Shown in pieces: positions 1 through 6,075 of a stretch of DNA of 64,000 bases. The DNA is from JAGVXH01 sp041649755 (GTDB lineage Archaea > Nanobdellota > Nanobdellia > Pacearchaeales > GW2011-AR1). Numbering within the stretch: position 1 is the first letter of the stretch; each line of letters starts with the position of its first letter. The notes beneath the pieces were generated by a model. The model did not search any database. It worked only from the letters and a program-made list of their open reading frames with translations, and was not told the origin of the DNA. The translations under genes and the position numbers were made by a program. The DNA lies in assembly GCA_041649755.1 (NCBI GenBank), contig JBAZMK010000005.1, forward strand, positions 1 to 64,000, read 5' to 3'.

Positions 1-10
1 GATTACAAAG

Positions 11-20
11 ATATTTAAAT
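11..20 (+). promoter_or_regulatory. TATA box for the eS8 gene
   Basis: The bases ATATTTAAAT are centred about 25 bases before the ATG at 41. This spacing puts the transcription start at or next to that ATG, so the mRNA is probably leaderless. It also argues against the in-frame GTG codons at 32 and 35. Confidence 0.6.
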
Positions 21-40
21 GCGAATTTTTTGTGGTGTTT

Positions 41-394
41 ATGGCGCGAAAAGCAAGTGGGGGAAAGTACAAGCGAGTTGTAAAGAAGAAGCTGACGGGG
101 AGAGCTGGGCAATCGCGTGTTGTGAAACTTGACGAGAGGAAAACTAAGTTGGTTCGCGGAAGAGGGCGGACGATGAAACTTGTTTCTTTAAGAGACAATA
201 AGGTCAACTTGACGATGGACGGAAAAACGAAAAAAGTTGACATCAAAAACGTCGTTGAAACGCCGTCAAACATATTCCTCGCGAGACAAAATGTTCTCGT
301 CAAAGGCGCAATTATTGAAACAGAACACGGAAAAGCAAGAATCACAAACCGCCCGTCCCAAGAAGGAAGCGTTCAGGCCGTTCTTGTGAAATAA
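41..394 (+). CDS. rps8e: 30S ribosomal protein eS8
   Basis: A 117-residue basic protein that matches archaeal ribosomal protein S8e, a small-subunit protein shared by archaea and eukaryotes. The N-terminus has the family ARKASGGKYKR pattern, and the C-terminal part (KARITNRPSQEGSVQAVLV) fits the conserved end of the family. I chose the ATG at 41 because a TATA box lies at the leaderless distance; an extension to GTG 32 would add three residues. The gene ends one base before the convergent NAC gene ends, so there is no spacer between the two stops. Recognition is from family memory and is firm. Confidence 0.93.
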   Translation: MARKASGGKYKRVVKKKLTGRAGQSRVVKLDERKTKLVRGRGRTMKLVSLRDNKVNLTMDGKTKKVDIKNVVETPSNIFLARQNVLVKGAIIETEHGKARITNRPSQEGSVQAVLVK

Positions 395-721
395 TTATTT
401 AAGATTAATTATAGCTTCTGCAATATCACCTTCGGTTTTTTCCAAAGCATCTCTAACCTCTTCCTCACCTTTTCCGGTTTTTTCCATAACCATCTTCACA
501 TCTTCGTCTGAAAAAACTTCTGTTGCCTCTTCTCTCGCCTCCCCAGTAATTTGATAACTCTCCTGCCCCTGCATCTTAATCTTAACAACAGAAGGCTCAT
601 CAATAATAAGATTCCCCCCCTCCATCTCAAAAACAACCCTTTTCACATTCAAAGGAGTCTGAGAAATCCCCATCTTTTTCATCATTCCTTGAATTTTCGC
701 AGGATTCATTCCGCCAAACAT
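395..721 (-). CDS. Nascent polypeptide-associated complex protein (NAC alpha)
   Basis: A 108-residue archaeal NAC homologue, a ribosome-bound chaperone that forms homodimers in archaea. The N-terminus MFGGMNPAKIQGMMKKMGI is typical. A NAC beta-barrel core follows (about residues 25-65), then a C-terminal UBA-like three-helix domain (about 70-108, ending AEAIINLK). The start is set at ATG 721, two bases after the stop of the Sec61-beta gene. An ATG at 736 is in frame but overlaps that gene and adds five non-conserved residues. The order Sec61-beta then NAC suggests one transcript for two proteins that act at the ribosome exit and translocon. Confidence 0.92.
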   Translation of the reverse strand: MFGGMNPAKIQGMMKKMGISQTPLNVKRVVFEMEGGNLIIDEPSVVKIKMQGQESYQITGEAREEATEVFSDEDVKMVMEKTGKGEEEVRDALEKTEGDIAEAIINLK

Positions 722-722
722 A

Positions 723-875
723 TTAAAAGAAAACATTCAGCCCGATAACTAAGACTATTGTTATCAAAATCATAGCAACAACAGCTCCAGGACCAAATTT
801 AAATTTAGAATTATATTCTTCTTTATACCTCATCAAACCGCCAAAACCCGAGGGCATTGAAATTTCATTCGCCAT
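723..875 (-). CDS. Preprotein translocase subunit Sec61-beta (SecG, archaeal type)
   Basis: A 50-residue protein, short enough to be missed by length cut-offs. It starts MANEISMPSGFGGLMRY and keeps the archaeal Sec61-beta pattern: a polar N-terminus with a P-x-G-F-G-G-L-x-R-Y segment, a KFGPG turn, then one transmembrane helix (about residues 33-50). It is the tail-anchored small subunit of the SecYE-beta protein channel. A TATA box lies 25 bases before the ATG. The stop codon is one base from the NAC start, so the two are co-transcribed. Identity is strong from the motif order even though the protein is tiny. Confidence 0.9.
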   Translation of the reverse strand: MANEISMPSGFGGLMRYKEEYNSKFKFGPGAVVAMILITIVLVIGLNVFF

Positions 876-895
876 ATCTTAAAAAACTAAAAAGA

Positions 896-905
896 CTTTA
901 TAAGC
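896..905 (-). promoter_or_regulatory. TATA box for Sec61-beta/NAC
   Basis: On the minus strand GCTTATAAAG is centred about 25 bases before the ATG at 875. This is the spacing expected for a leaderless archaeal transcript. Confidence 0.6.
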
Positions 906-909
906 GTTT

Positions 910-1707
910 CTACCTAAATGACTTACTGATACTCTCTTTCCAAAATGAAGGAAGCGGATTTGAAATAAACCCCTTAAAACTATCAGAATAAATATAAGTC
1001 AGACCTTTATCATCACGAAATTTCTTAAAATCTTCTTCCGATTCATCATAAACTTTTTGAATAATCTTCCGCTCAAGGTCTTTTTGCAACAAAGAAGACT
1101 TTTTCAAAGCGAGAAAATCCGCCTGACGAAGAATATTAACTTCAAGATTAGAAGAATTTTGAGAAATAAATAAAATACTTAAATTCTTGTGCCTTGAAAT
1201 CAAAATCAACTCACTCAAAATCTTATTCGCCTCACTCATTGACCTCCGCGAACTAAACAAAATCCCGCCTTCATCAATTAAAACAAAAGAGTTATTTTTT
1301 ACCTTAGAAACATCTCGTACAACTTCAATCCAAGAGGGCATCTCTTCCTCATTAAATCCCATAGCATAACATCTCTCTCCTTTCTTAGCATAAACATTCT
1401 CTAAAAACCTCACTCCAAAAGCCGTCTTGCCCGACCCCCTCGAACCAAGAATTATTCCTATCTGGCTTTCGGAATTAAACACCTTACTCATAAAGTCATC
1501 ATAACTCCCTGAAATCTCCTTTAAAACCTTAAACTCTGCATATCTAAAAGAAACTCTCTTCTTGCCTTTTTTCACACTACCCTCAGAAGAATCCCTCTTA
1601 ACCAAATTATAAAACCCCTTCCCAATATAATAAGGAATCTTTAAAACAAACCAAAGAGCTTTAAAAAGATAATATAATCCTCCTTTTTCTTTCCTCTTTT
1701 TTACCAT
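910..1707 (-). CDS. P-loop ATPase, FtsK/HerA/Zot-like
   Basis: A 265-residue protein with a Walker A motif GSRGSGKT at residues 88-95 and a Walker B segment FVLIDE at 141-146. An SRH motif at 171-173 is followed by a strand ending in Gln183 (LFISQ). This order of motifs fits the HerA/FtsK/VirD4/Zot group of pumping ATPases. Residues 11-37 are aromatic and hydrophobic (YYLFKALWFVLKIPYYIG), which could anchor the protein to the membrane. A minus-strand TATA box lies about 22 bases upstream. No partner gene adjoins it, so the substrate is unknown. It could be a remnant of a virus or plasmid packaging gene or a resident protein; I cannot tell which. Confidence 0.6.
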   Translation of the reverse strand: MVKKRKEKGGLYYLFKALWFVLKIPYYIGKGFYNLVKRDSSEGSVKKGKKRVSFRYAEFKVLKEISGSYDDFMSKVFNSESQIGIILGSRGSGKTAFGVRFLENVYAKKGERCYAMGFNEEEMPSWIEVVRDVSKVKNNSFVLIDEGGILFSSRRSMSEANKILSELILISRHKNLSILFISQNSSNLEVNILRQADFLALKKSSLLQKDLERKIIQKVYDESEEDFKKFRDDKGLTYIYSDSFKGFISNPLPSFWKESISKSFR

Positions 1708-1745
1708 AAAAAGATATGTTAAGAAAGGTTATAAAACTTCGCAAG

Positions 1746-1817
1746 GGCGGAAGGAGGGAATCGAACCCTCTTCTCACGGACCACAACCGTACATTCTACC
1801 ATTAAACTACAACCGCC
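1746..1817 (-). tRNA. tRNA-His (anticodon GTG)
   Basis: The minus strand folds as a tRNA. The D-arm begins GTTTAATGGTAGAAT, the anticodon arm is TACGG-TTGTGGT-CCGTG with anticodon GTG, and the T-arm is GAGGG-TTCGATT-CCCTC. The first base is the extra G-1 of tRNA-His, opposite C73, encoded in the gene. No CCA is encoded. In the acceptor stem, pairs 5-68 and 6-67 are both T opposite T, an unusual tandem mismatch. Confidence 0.93.
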
Positions 1818-1850
1818 ATAACTAATTCAGGAAATAATGGTATAAAAAGG

Positions 1851-2288
1851 TTATTTTCTGCAGTATTTCCCGATTACCTCAACATCCCCCAAAAGATGAC
1901 CTTCTATAGCACTTTCTAAATCCTCTTTAGAAGAGCCCTCCTCCAAATCCAACTCTGAATCTAAAGCATAAACTTTAAAGAAATAACGATGAATCCCACT
2001 AGGAGGACAAGGACCCCCATATTCTAATTTTCCAAAATCATTAATACCCAAAACGCCAGGAACAGAATCTTCTTCAATTCTAACAAAATCTTCCGAAACG
2101 GGGATGTTCCAAACCAGCCAATGAACCCACGTTCCAGAAGGCGCATCTGGGTCTTCCACAACAATCGCTAAGCTCGCAGTTCCCGATGGAATTTCACTTA
2201 CTTCAATCCCAGGACTAACATCTTCCCCATCACAAGTGTACTTAACCGGAATCGTCCTATTATTACTAAAAAAAGTCCTTATCTTCAT
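1851..2288 (-). CDS. YbhB/YbcL family (PEBP/Raf kinase inhibitor-like) protein
   Basis: A 145-residue member of the phosphatidylethanolamine-binding protein fold as found in bacteria and archaea. The ligand-pocket motifs are present: DGEDVSPGIE near the N-terminus, VVEDPDAP, WVHWLVWNIP, and GIHRYFFKVYAL near the C-terminus. Length and motif order match the full family. The start was set at ATG 2288 (MKIRTF); an upstream in-frame ATG at 2399 would add 37 residues without family resemblance and would run into the neighbouring acidic gene. The true ligand is unknown for prokaryotic members. It shows no clear functional link with its neighbours. Confidence 0.9.
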   Translation of the reverse strand: MKIRTFFSNNRTIPVKYTCDGEDVSPGIEVSEIPSGTASLAIVVEDPDAPSGTWVHWLVWNIPVSEDFVRIEEDSVPGVLGINDFGKLEYGGPCPPSGIHRYFFKVYALDSELDLEEGSSKEDLESAIEGHLLGDVEVIGKYCRK

Positions 2289-2395
2289 CTTATTAACACC
2301 ATATAAAACACTAATATAACCAAATACAATTTTATAAATTTTGTGAATATAAAAAATGCCCGCGATTTCTCGCGCGACATAAAATAAAAAATCAA

Positions 2396-2566
2396 TCAAT
2401 CATCCGAATCTTCTTCAGATTCTTTCTCTGAATCGGACTCTTCTTGCACTTCAGACTCCCCTTCTGAAGCATCTTCTGTTGTTTCCTCTACAGGTTCAGA
2501 CTCTGACTCAACCGATTCCTCAGTAGTTTCAGCGCTTTCCTCCGTAGTCTCTGTTTCTTCTTCCAT
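2396..2566 (-). CDS. Very acidic Ser/Thr/Glu-rich mini-protein
   Basis: A 56-residue open frame made almost wholly of Glu, Asp, Ser, Thr and a few Val/Ala, with one Lys and no aromatic residues. It starts MEEETETTEESAETTE and ends SEEDSDD. A minus-strand TATA box (CTTTATAAA type, about 2585-2597) lies at the leaderless distance, which supports expression. The composition predicts an intrinsically disordered polyanion. I do not recognise a family. It might bind basic proteins or nucleic-acid-binding surfaces, but this is only a guess from charge. An alternative is a chance open frame in low-complexity DNA. Confidence 0.55.
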   Translation of the reverse strand: MEEETETTEESAETTEESVESESEPVEETTEDASEGESEVQEESDSEKESEEDSDD

Positions 2567-2648
2567 TGCCAAAAAAAATGATAAATCTTTATAAAAGTTT
2601 AGGTTTACTCAAAAATGAACCTTTTATAGTCTATTTTATACAAAAAAG

Positions 2649-2714
2649 GATGCTCCCGCCGAAAGGGAAGGGGTTTTGGAACAATTAAGGGATGTTTGTA
2701 CCAAACCTAGTATA
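2649..2714. other. Intergenic site A, related to site B at 4190-4301 (possible recombination site)
   Basis: The spacer 2567-2766 holds no further gene. It contains a segment at 2650-2675 beginning ATGCTCCCGCCGAAA, then TTAAGGGATGT (2685-2695), then TTGTACCAAACCTAGTATA (2696-2714). The last segment includes the perfect inverted repeat GTTTG-TAC-CAAAC (2694-2706). All three elements recur in the spacer in front of the recombinase gene, in another order and partly inverted. Confidence 0.45.
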
Positions 2715-2766
2715 ACCTCATGCGATTGCCAGAGTTTTTAAGGATTGTCGAGATGTGGTGGATAGG

Positions 2767-3153
2767 TTATATCCTGAGTTTATTTTTCAATTCCTGCATA
2801 TCTCCTACATAGATTATACTTTTTAAGTAATTTTTTGGATACACTTTTTTTATCTTAAACTCTCTGATCTCTTTTTCATATGAATACTGTTGTCTTTCAC
2901 CTTTCTTACCCTTAACATTTACTTCATAAACATAGCCTGATTTAGGTTTTTTATCCCCTACAATAATTAGTTTAGTAGGAGTTACTGCAAAAGGAGTTTT
3001 ACCTTTCAAAGATTTACCAATTGCATACAATGCTGCGTGATGAAAAGTTTTACAAAGAAAAATCGCTTTTTGATCTTCAAACTGAGTTAACCCCTTAGCC
3101 TGTGATGGTCTAATTATCTTCAGTTTTTTTGGTGATCCATGATAAAGTTTCAT
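2767..3153 (-). CDS. Hypothetical protein with an N-terminal YHGS motif (ADP-ribosyltransferase-like fold?)
   Basis: A 128-residue protein beginning MKLYHGSP. A later segment, KAIFLCKTFHHAALYA, resembles the second conserved block of small ADP-ribosyltransferase-like domains (LYHGS ... aiFat ... A..YA). The rest is Lys-rich and mixed alpha/beta. The start is ATG 3153, which overlaps the stop of the upstream GNAT gene as ATGA, so the two are translationally coupled. The ART link is a resemblance only; the third catalytic residue cannot be assigned. The pairing with a GNAT and the neighbouring recombinase genes suggest mobile cargo, perhaps a toxin or modification module. Confidence 0.45.
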   Translation of the reverse strand: MKLYHGSPKKLKIIRPSQAKGLTQFEDQKAIFLCKTFHHAALYAIGKSLKGKTPFAVTPTKLIIVGDKKPKSGYVYEVNVKGKKGERQQYSYEKEIREFKIKKVYPKNYLKSIIYVGDMQELKNKLRI

Positions 3154-3608
3154 ATTAATCTCTTTTTCATTATTGGTACTTTTATCTCGTATCCTTCTAC
3201 TTTCCATATATTATACTTGTTAGACTTGTACCCATATTTTTTATACATTCCTAATGCAGTTTTTGTTGGAAAAAGTTTGATTGTTTTAATTCCTTTTTTT
3301 CTGGCATAATCTTCTATGAAATTCATAAGCTTCTTTCCAAACCCCCTTCCAATATAATTATGCCGAATAAAAAGCTTCCCCATCTTATTGCCTTCTAAAG
3401 AAACAACCCCCAAAATTCTGTTTTTCTCAATTAAACAAAAGAAATCCCGTTTCATAATTGATTCTTCAACACTTTTTGGAGAATTTTTCTTAACAAGCCA
3501 CCTTAAAACTTCTTTAGGGTAATCTTTATAATTAACTTTCTTGAGTGTTGTTTGTATAAGATAACTTATTTTTTTAGCATCAGATATTTTTGCTTTACGA
3601 ATTCTCAT
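3150..3608 (-). CDS. GNAT family N-acetyltransferase
   Basis: A 152-residue protein with the Gcn5-related acetyltransferase fold. It starts MRIRKAKISDAKKISYL, as many GNATs do. The acetyl-CoA motif A is visible as YIGRGFGKKLMNFIEDYA (about residues 85-102), and the C-terminal MYKKYGYK segment is motif B. The acceptor substrate cannot be read from sequence. A TATA-like TTTAAATAAA lies upstream on the minus strand. It shares a four-base ATGA overlap with the next gene, so the two form an operon in the mobile region. Some GNATs are toxins of toxin-antitoxin pairs, but no DNA-binding antitoxin partner is seen here. Confidence 0.85.
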   Translation of the reverse strand: MRIRKAKISDAKKISYLIQTTLKKVNYKDYPKEVLRWLVKKNSPKSVEESIMKRDFFCLIEKNRILGVVSLEGNKMGKLFIRHNYIGRGFGKKLMNFIEDYARKKGIKTIKLFPTKTALGMYKKYGYKSNKYNIWKVEGYEIKVPIMKKRLI

Positions 3609-3704
3609 ATTATCCTCTTTCTTAAAACTAAGAAAAATGTTTATTTAAATTTATTTGGAAATTTCTTTGTTTTTGAATTATATAAAGCCTTCTTGCCATT
3701 TGAA

Positions 3705-4188
3705 TTATTCTATTAAGTCAGTTAGAACTTGGTTTACTTCATTTTGAGCAACATAATATCTTCTCAAAATTTCCGGAGCTCCAACATGCCCCATACTCAA
3801 ATCGTCTGTTTTTGCTCTTTCAAGAAAAGATTCATTTATTACCTGATAAAAGTCTTTAATAGACATTTCTTCGCTTAATATTTCCATTCCTCATATCAGA
3901 AAAAAAAGTAATCAACTGCTCCTCACTAATGGCAGTAATCTTGTCAAGATTAAAAATCTCCTTAAACTTCCTTGTAAAAAACATGCACCTTTCCTTCAGA
4001 GAAGTAAGCCTGATGTAACTTCTGGAACCCTTAACACTCATAGAAGCTATATTAATACCCATTTCCATATCATTAAGATAATGCAGAATTAAATCAGAAT
4101 TATAAGAACTTATGCCAGAAATTCCTGACTCGTTGTTCTTCTTCCACCTTAGGTAGCGTTCCTTATGTTTATATGGATCTTTCTTCAT
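3705..4188 (-). pseudogene. Decayed tyrosine recombinase (N- and C-terminal remnants)
   Basis: The frame 3856-4188 encodes 110 residues closely similar to the N-terminus of the intact recombinase at 4393 (both begin with DPYKHKE and share SVKGSRS and FFSDMRNG/FFADMRNG). It then stops. An overlapping frame, 3705-3887, encodes MGHVGAPEILRRYYVAQ, which looks like the C-terminal GH...Y active-site region of a tyrosine recombinase. The simplest reading is an internal deletion of the catalytic core with a frame change. It faces away from the intact copy across a 204-base spacer. The similarity to the intact copy is obvious by eye; the C-terminal assignment is an inference. Confidence 0.7.
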
Positions 4189-4189
4189 T

Positions 4190-4301
4190 GGGATGTACAG
4201 TCAAGGGCTTCTTTTAAGCATCTTGTATCAAATTTAGTATAGGCGTACATCCCTTAAATGTACCAAAAGGTCATAATGCCCCCACCGAAACGGATACGGT
4301 T
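4190..4301. other. Intergenic site B between divergent recombinase copies
   Basis: This spacer holds an inverted repeat GGGATGTAC (4190-4198) / GTACATCCC (4245-4253). It also holds TTGTATCAAATTTAGTATA (4223-4241), which matches site A at 16 of 19 positions, and ATGCCCCCACCGAAA (from 4276), which matches the start of site A. It may be the recombinase's own binding or attachment region and its promoter operator. Confidence 0.45.
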
Positions 4302-4392
4302 GTGTGATTTCTTAGGGCATCCAAAAAAAGCTTTTGATGAGTGTACGGTAAAAAATACAAGAGTGTTATTATAACCTCTTCATTAAAAGAAT

Positions 4393-5544
4393 ATGAAACT
4401 TGACCCGTACAAACATAAAGAGAATTACCTTAAATGGAAAGAGAATAATAAAGAGAGAATTCCCGGTGTGAGTTCTCAAAATTCAGAAGTTATTCTTAAG
4501 TATCTCAGCGATATGGAAAGAGGAATAAATATAGCTAATGGAAGTGTTAAGGGATCAAGAAGCCACTCACGATTAATCTCGCTCAAAAATAGGTTAATTT
4601 TCTTTTCAAACAAATTCAGAGAACTTTACGAATTAAATGACTTAACAAAAATCAATGAAGATAAAATTATGGAGTTCTTTGCAGATATGAGAAATGGAGC
4701 GATAACAAGACAGGACGGGAAACCCTTCGTTGCTCCTGCAGATTATGTAAAGGCATTCAAAGCATTCTGGCACTGGCATCAAAAAGTTAGCAAAAAGAAA
4801 GGAATAGAAATTCCAGATATCACGCTAGATTTAGATACTTCCAGAGATAAACCAAAATGGGTATACCTAACTGAAGAACAGGTAAAACTTCTAAGCGACA
4901 ACGCCAAATTTGATTATAGGGTCTTAATCATGTTTCTTTTCGATACAGGTATCCGAGCTCCAACGGAATTAATGAATCTAAAAGTTTCAGATTTTTTTAA
5001 TGATTTCAAAGAACTTAACATTCGTGAAGAAATAAGTAAAACTTTTGGGAGAAGAATTAAGTTAATGATAAGCTCGGAACTAATAAAGGAATTTGTAAAG
5101 AATCTAAAACTAAGCCCTGAAGATCATTTGTTTACAAAGAGCCCAAGTAGAACAAATCAGTACTTACAAAGGCTCGCAAAACGAATTCTGGGCGAAGGAA
5201 AGAGCGAAGCAGGACAAAAATATTCTGAACTTACGATGTATGACTTTAGGCACTGTTCGTGCTGTTATTGGCTTCCTCGTTATAAATCTGAATCTGCGTT
5301 AAAATATCGTTTTGGATGGAAGAAGTCGGATAAGATTCATTATTATAGCGAGCTCCTCGGCATGAAAGATACAATCTCGCAAGAAGATATGCTTCTCGAT
5401 CTAACAAAGACGGAGATTGAACAAAGACTTGAGAAGTCTGAAAAGGAAAAGGCAATAATGCAAGAAAGACTCGCAACCATCGAGAATTATCTTAAACAAT
5501 TTGGATTAGTGGCGGATAAAATGGAAGGAGAAATAAAAAATTGA
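4393..5544 (+). CDS. Tyrosine recombinase/integrase
   Basis: A 383-residue phage-type integrase. An N-terminal SAM-like DNA-binding domain (about residues 1-135) is followed by the catalytic domain (155-325). Visible active-site residues are Arg188 in GIRAPTEL, Arg286-His287 in YDFRHCS, and the Tyr317/318 region in HYYSEL. The usual His of HxxR is Tyr283 and the usual GH is GW (Trp309), substitutions that I believe are common in archaeal integrases. A C-terminal coiled coil (about 338-368) is an extension beyond the usual end. A decayed copy lies inverted upstream. The gene probably moves, or once moved, the surrounding small element. Confidence 0.88.
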   Translation: MKLDPYKHKENYLKWKENNKERIPGVSSQNSEVILKYLSDMERGINIANGSVKGSRSHSRLISLKNRLIFFSNKFRELYELNDLTKINEDKIMEFFADMRNGAITRQDGKPFVAPADYVKAFKAFWHWHQKVSKKKGIEIPDITLDLDTSRDKPKWVYLTEEQVKLLSDNAKFDYRVLIMFLFDTGIRAPTELMNLKVSDFFNDFKELNIREEISKTFGRRIKLMISSELIKEFVKNLKLSPEDHLFTKSPSRTNQYLQRLAKRILGEGKSEAGQKYSELTMYDFRHCSCCYWLPRYKSESALKYRFGWKKSDKIHYYSELLGMKDTISQEDMLLDLTKTEIEQRLEKSEKEKAIMQERLATIENYLKQFGLVADKMEGEIKN

Positions 5545-5597
5545 GCTCTATGATTATTTTTTTATTAGATCAATTCTTCTTTAGAGATTAAGCTTTT

Positions 5598-6074
5598 TTA
5601 TTCCATAAACTTCTTATAAATTATCCAAAATAACAAAATCCCGCAAAGACTAGCGACAGTTTGCACCAGTGAACCAGAATTATAACTATTTATGAATTGA
5701 AACCATATCTCAAAGAGGAGATAAATAATTGTAGTAATCACAAGAATTGCTTTTTCCCAAAACAAATTCATAACTTGAAACTCTTTTTTGAAATAATCCC
5801 TAATAGGAATATATTTGTATTTTGGAATTAGACCAAATAACAAATTAAAAAACCAACTCATCAAACCTACAAAAAAATGCAAGATGAAAACAATTATTGT
5901 TAGAGCAGGAGGGACATAAAAACCCGAGAGAAAATGCTCAACAAAATTTCTTAAAGTAAAATCTATTGGTAAACCACCTAAACGATTAAGAGATAAGAAT
6001 GATAGAATAATTGTTAAGACAAATAGAAACATCATAAATACTAAATATTTTCCATAATCCCTTTTCTTGTCCAT
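5598..6074 (-). CDS. Four-helix membrane protein at the end of the hsd operon
   Basis: A 158-residue hydrophobic protein with about four transmembrane segments (near residues 12-32, 55-80, 105-128 and 135-155) and short polar loops. I do not recognise a family. The start is ATG 6074, one base after the hsdR stop, with GGAG seven bases upstream as a likely ribosome binding site; ORF extension to 6107 would overlap hsdR. Tight coupling to hsdR suggests it belongs to the restriction operon. A membrane effector or anchor role is possible but unproven. Its base composition is like that of its neighbours. Confidence 0.65.
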   Translation of the reverse strand: MDKKRDYGKYLVFMMFLFVLTIILSFLSLNRLGGLPIDFTLRNFVEHFLSGFYVPPALTIIVFILHFFVGLMSWFFNLLFGLIPKYKYIPIRDYFKKEFQVMNLFWEKAILVITTIIYLLFEIWFQFINSYNSGSLVQTVASLCGILLFWIIYKKFME

Positions 6075-6075
6075 T

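Noticed and set aside
2650..2676. tRNA fragment-like sequence in site A
   Set aside because: It begins like the 3' end of tRNA-Glu on the opposite strand (ATGCTCCC), but the T-loop GTTCRA pattern is absent, so I do not call a tRNA remnant.
5246..5476. Minus-strand frame inside the recombinase gene
   Set aside because: Lies wholly inside the C-terminal half of the recombinase with no start-site support.
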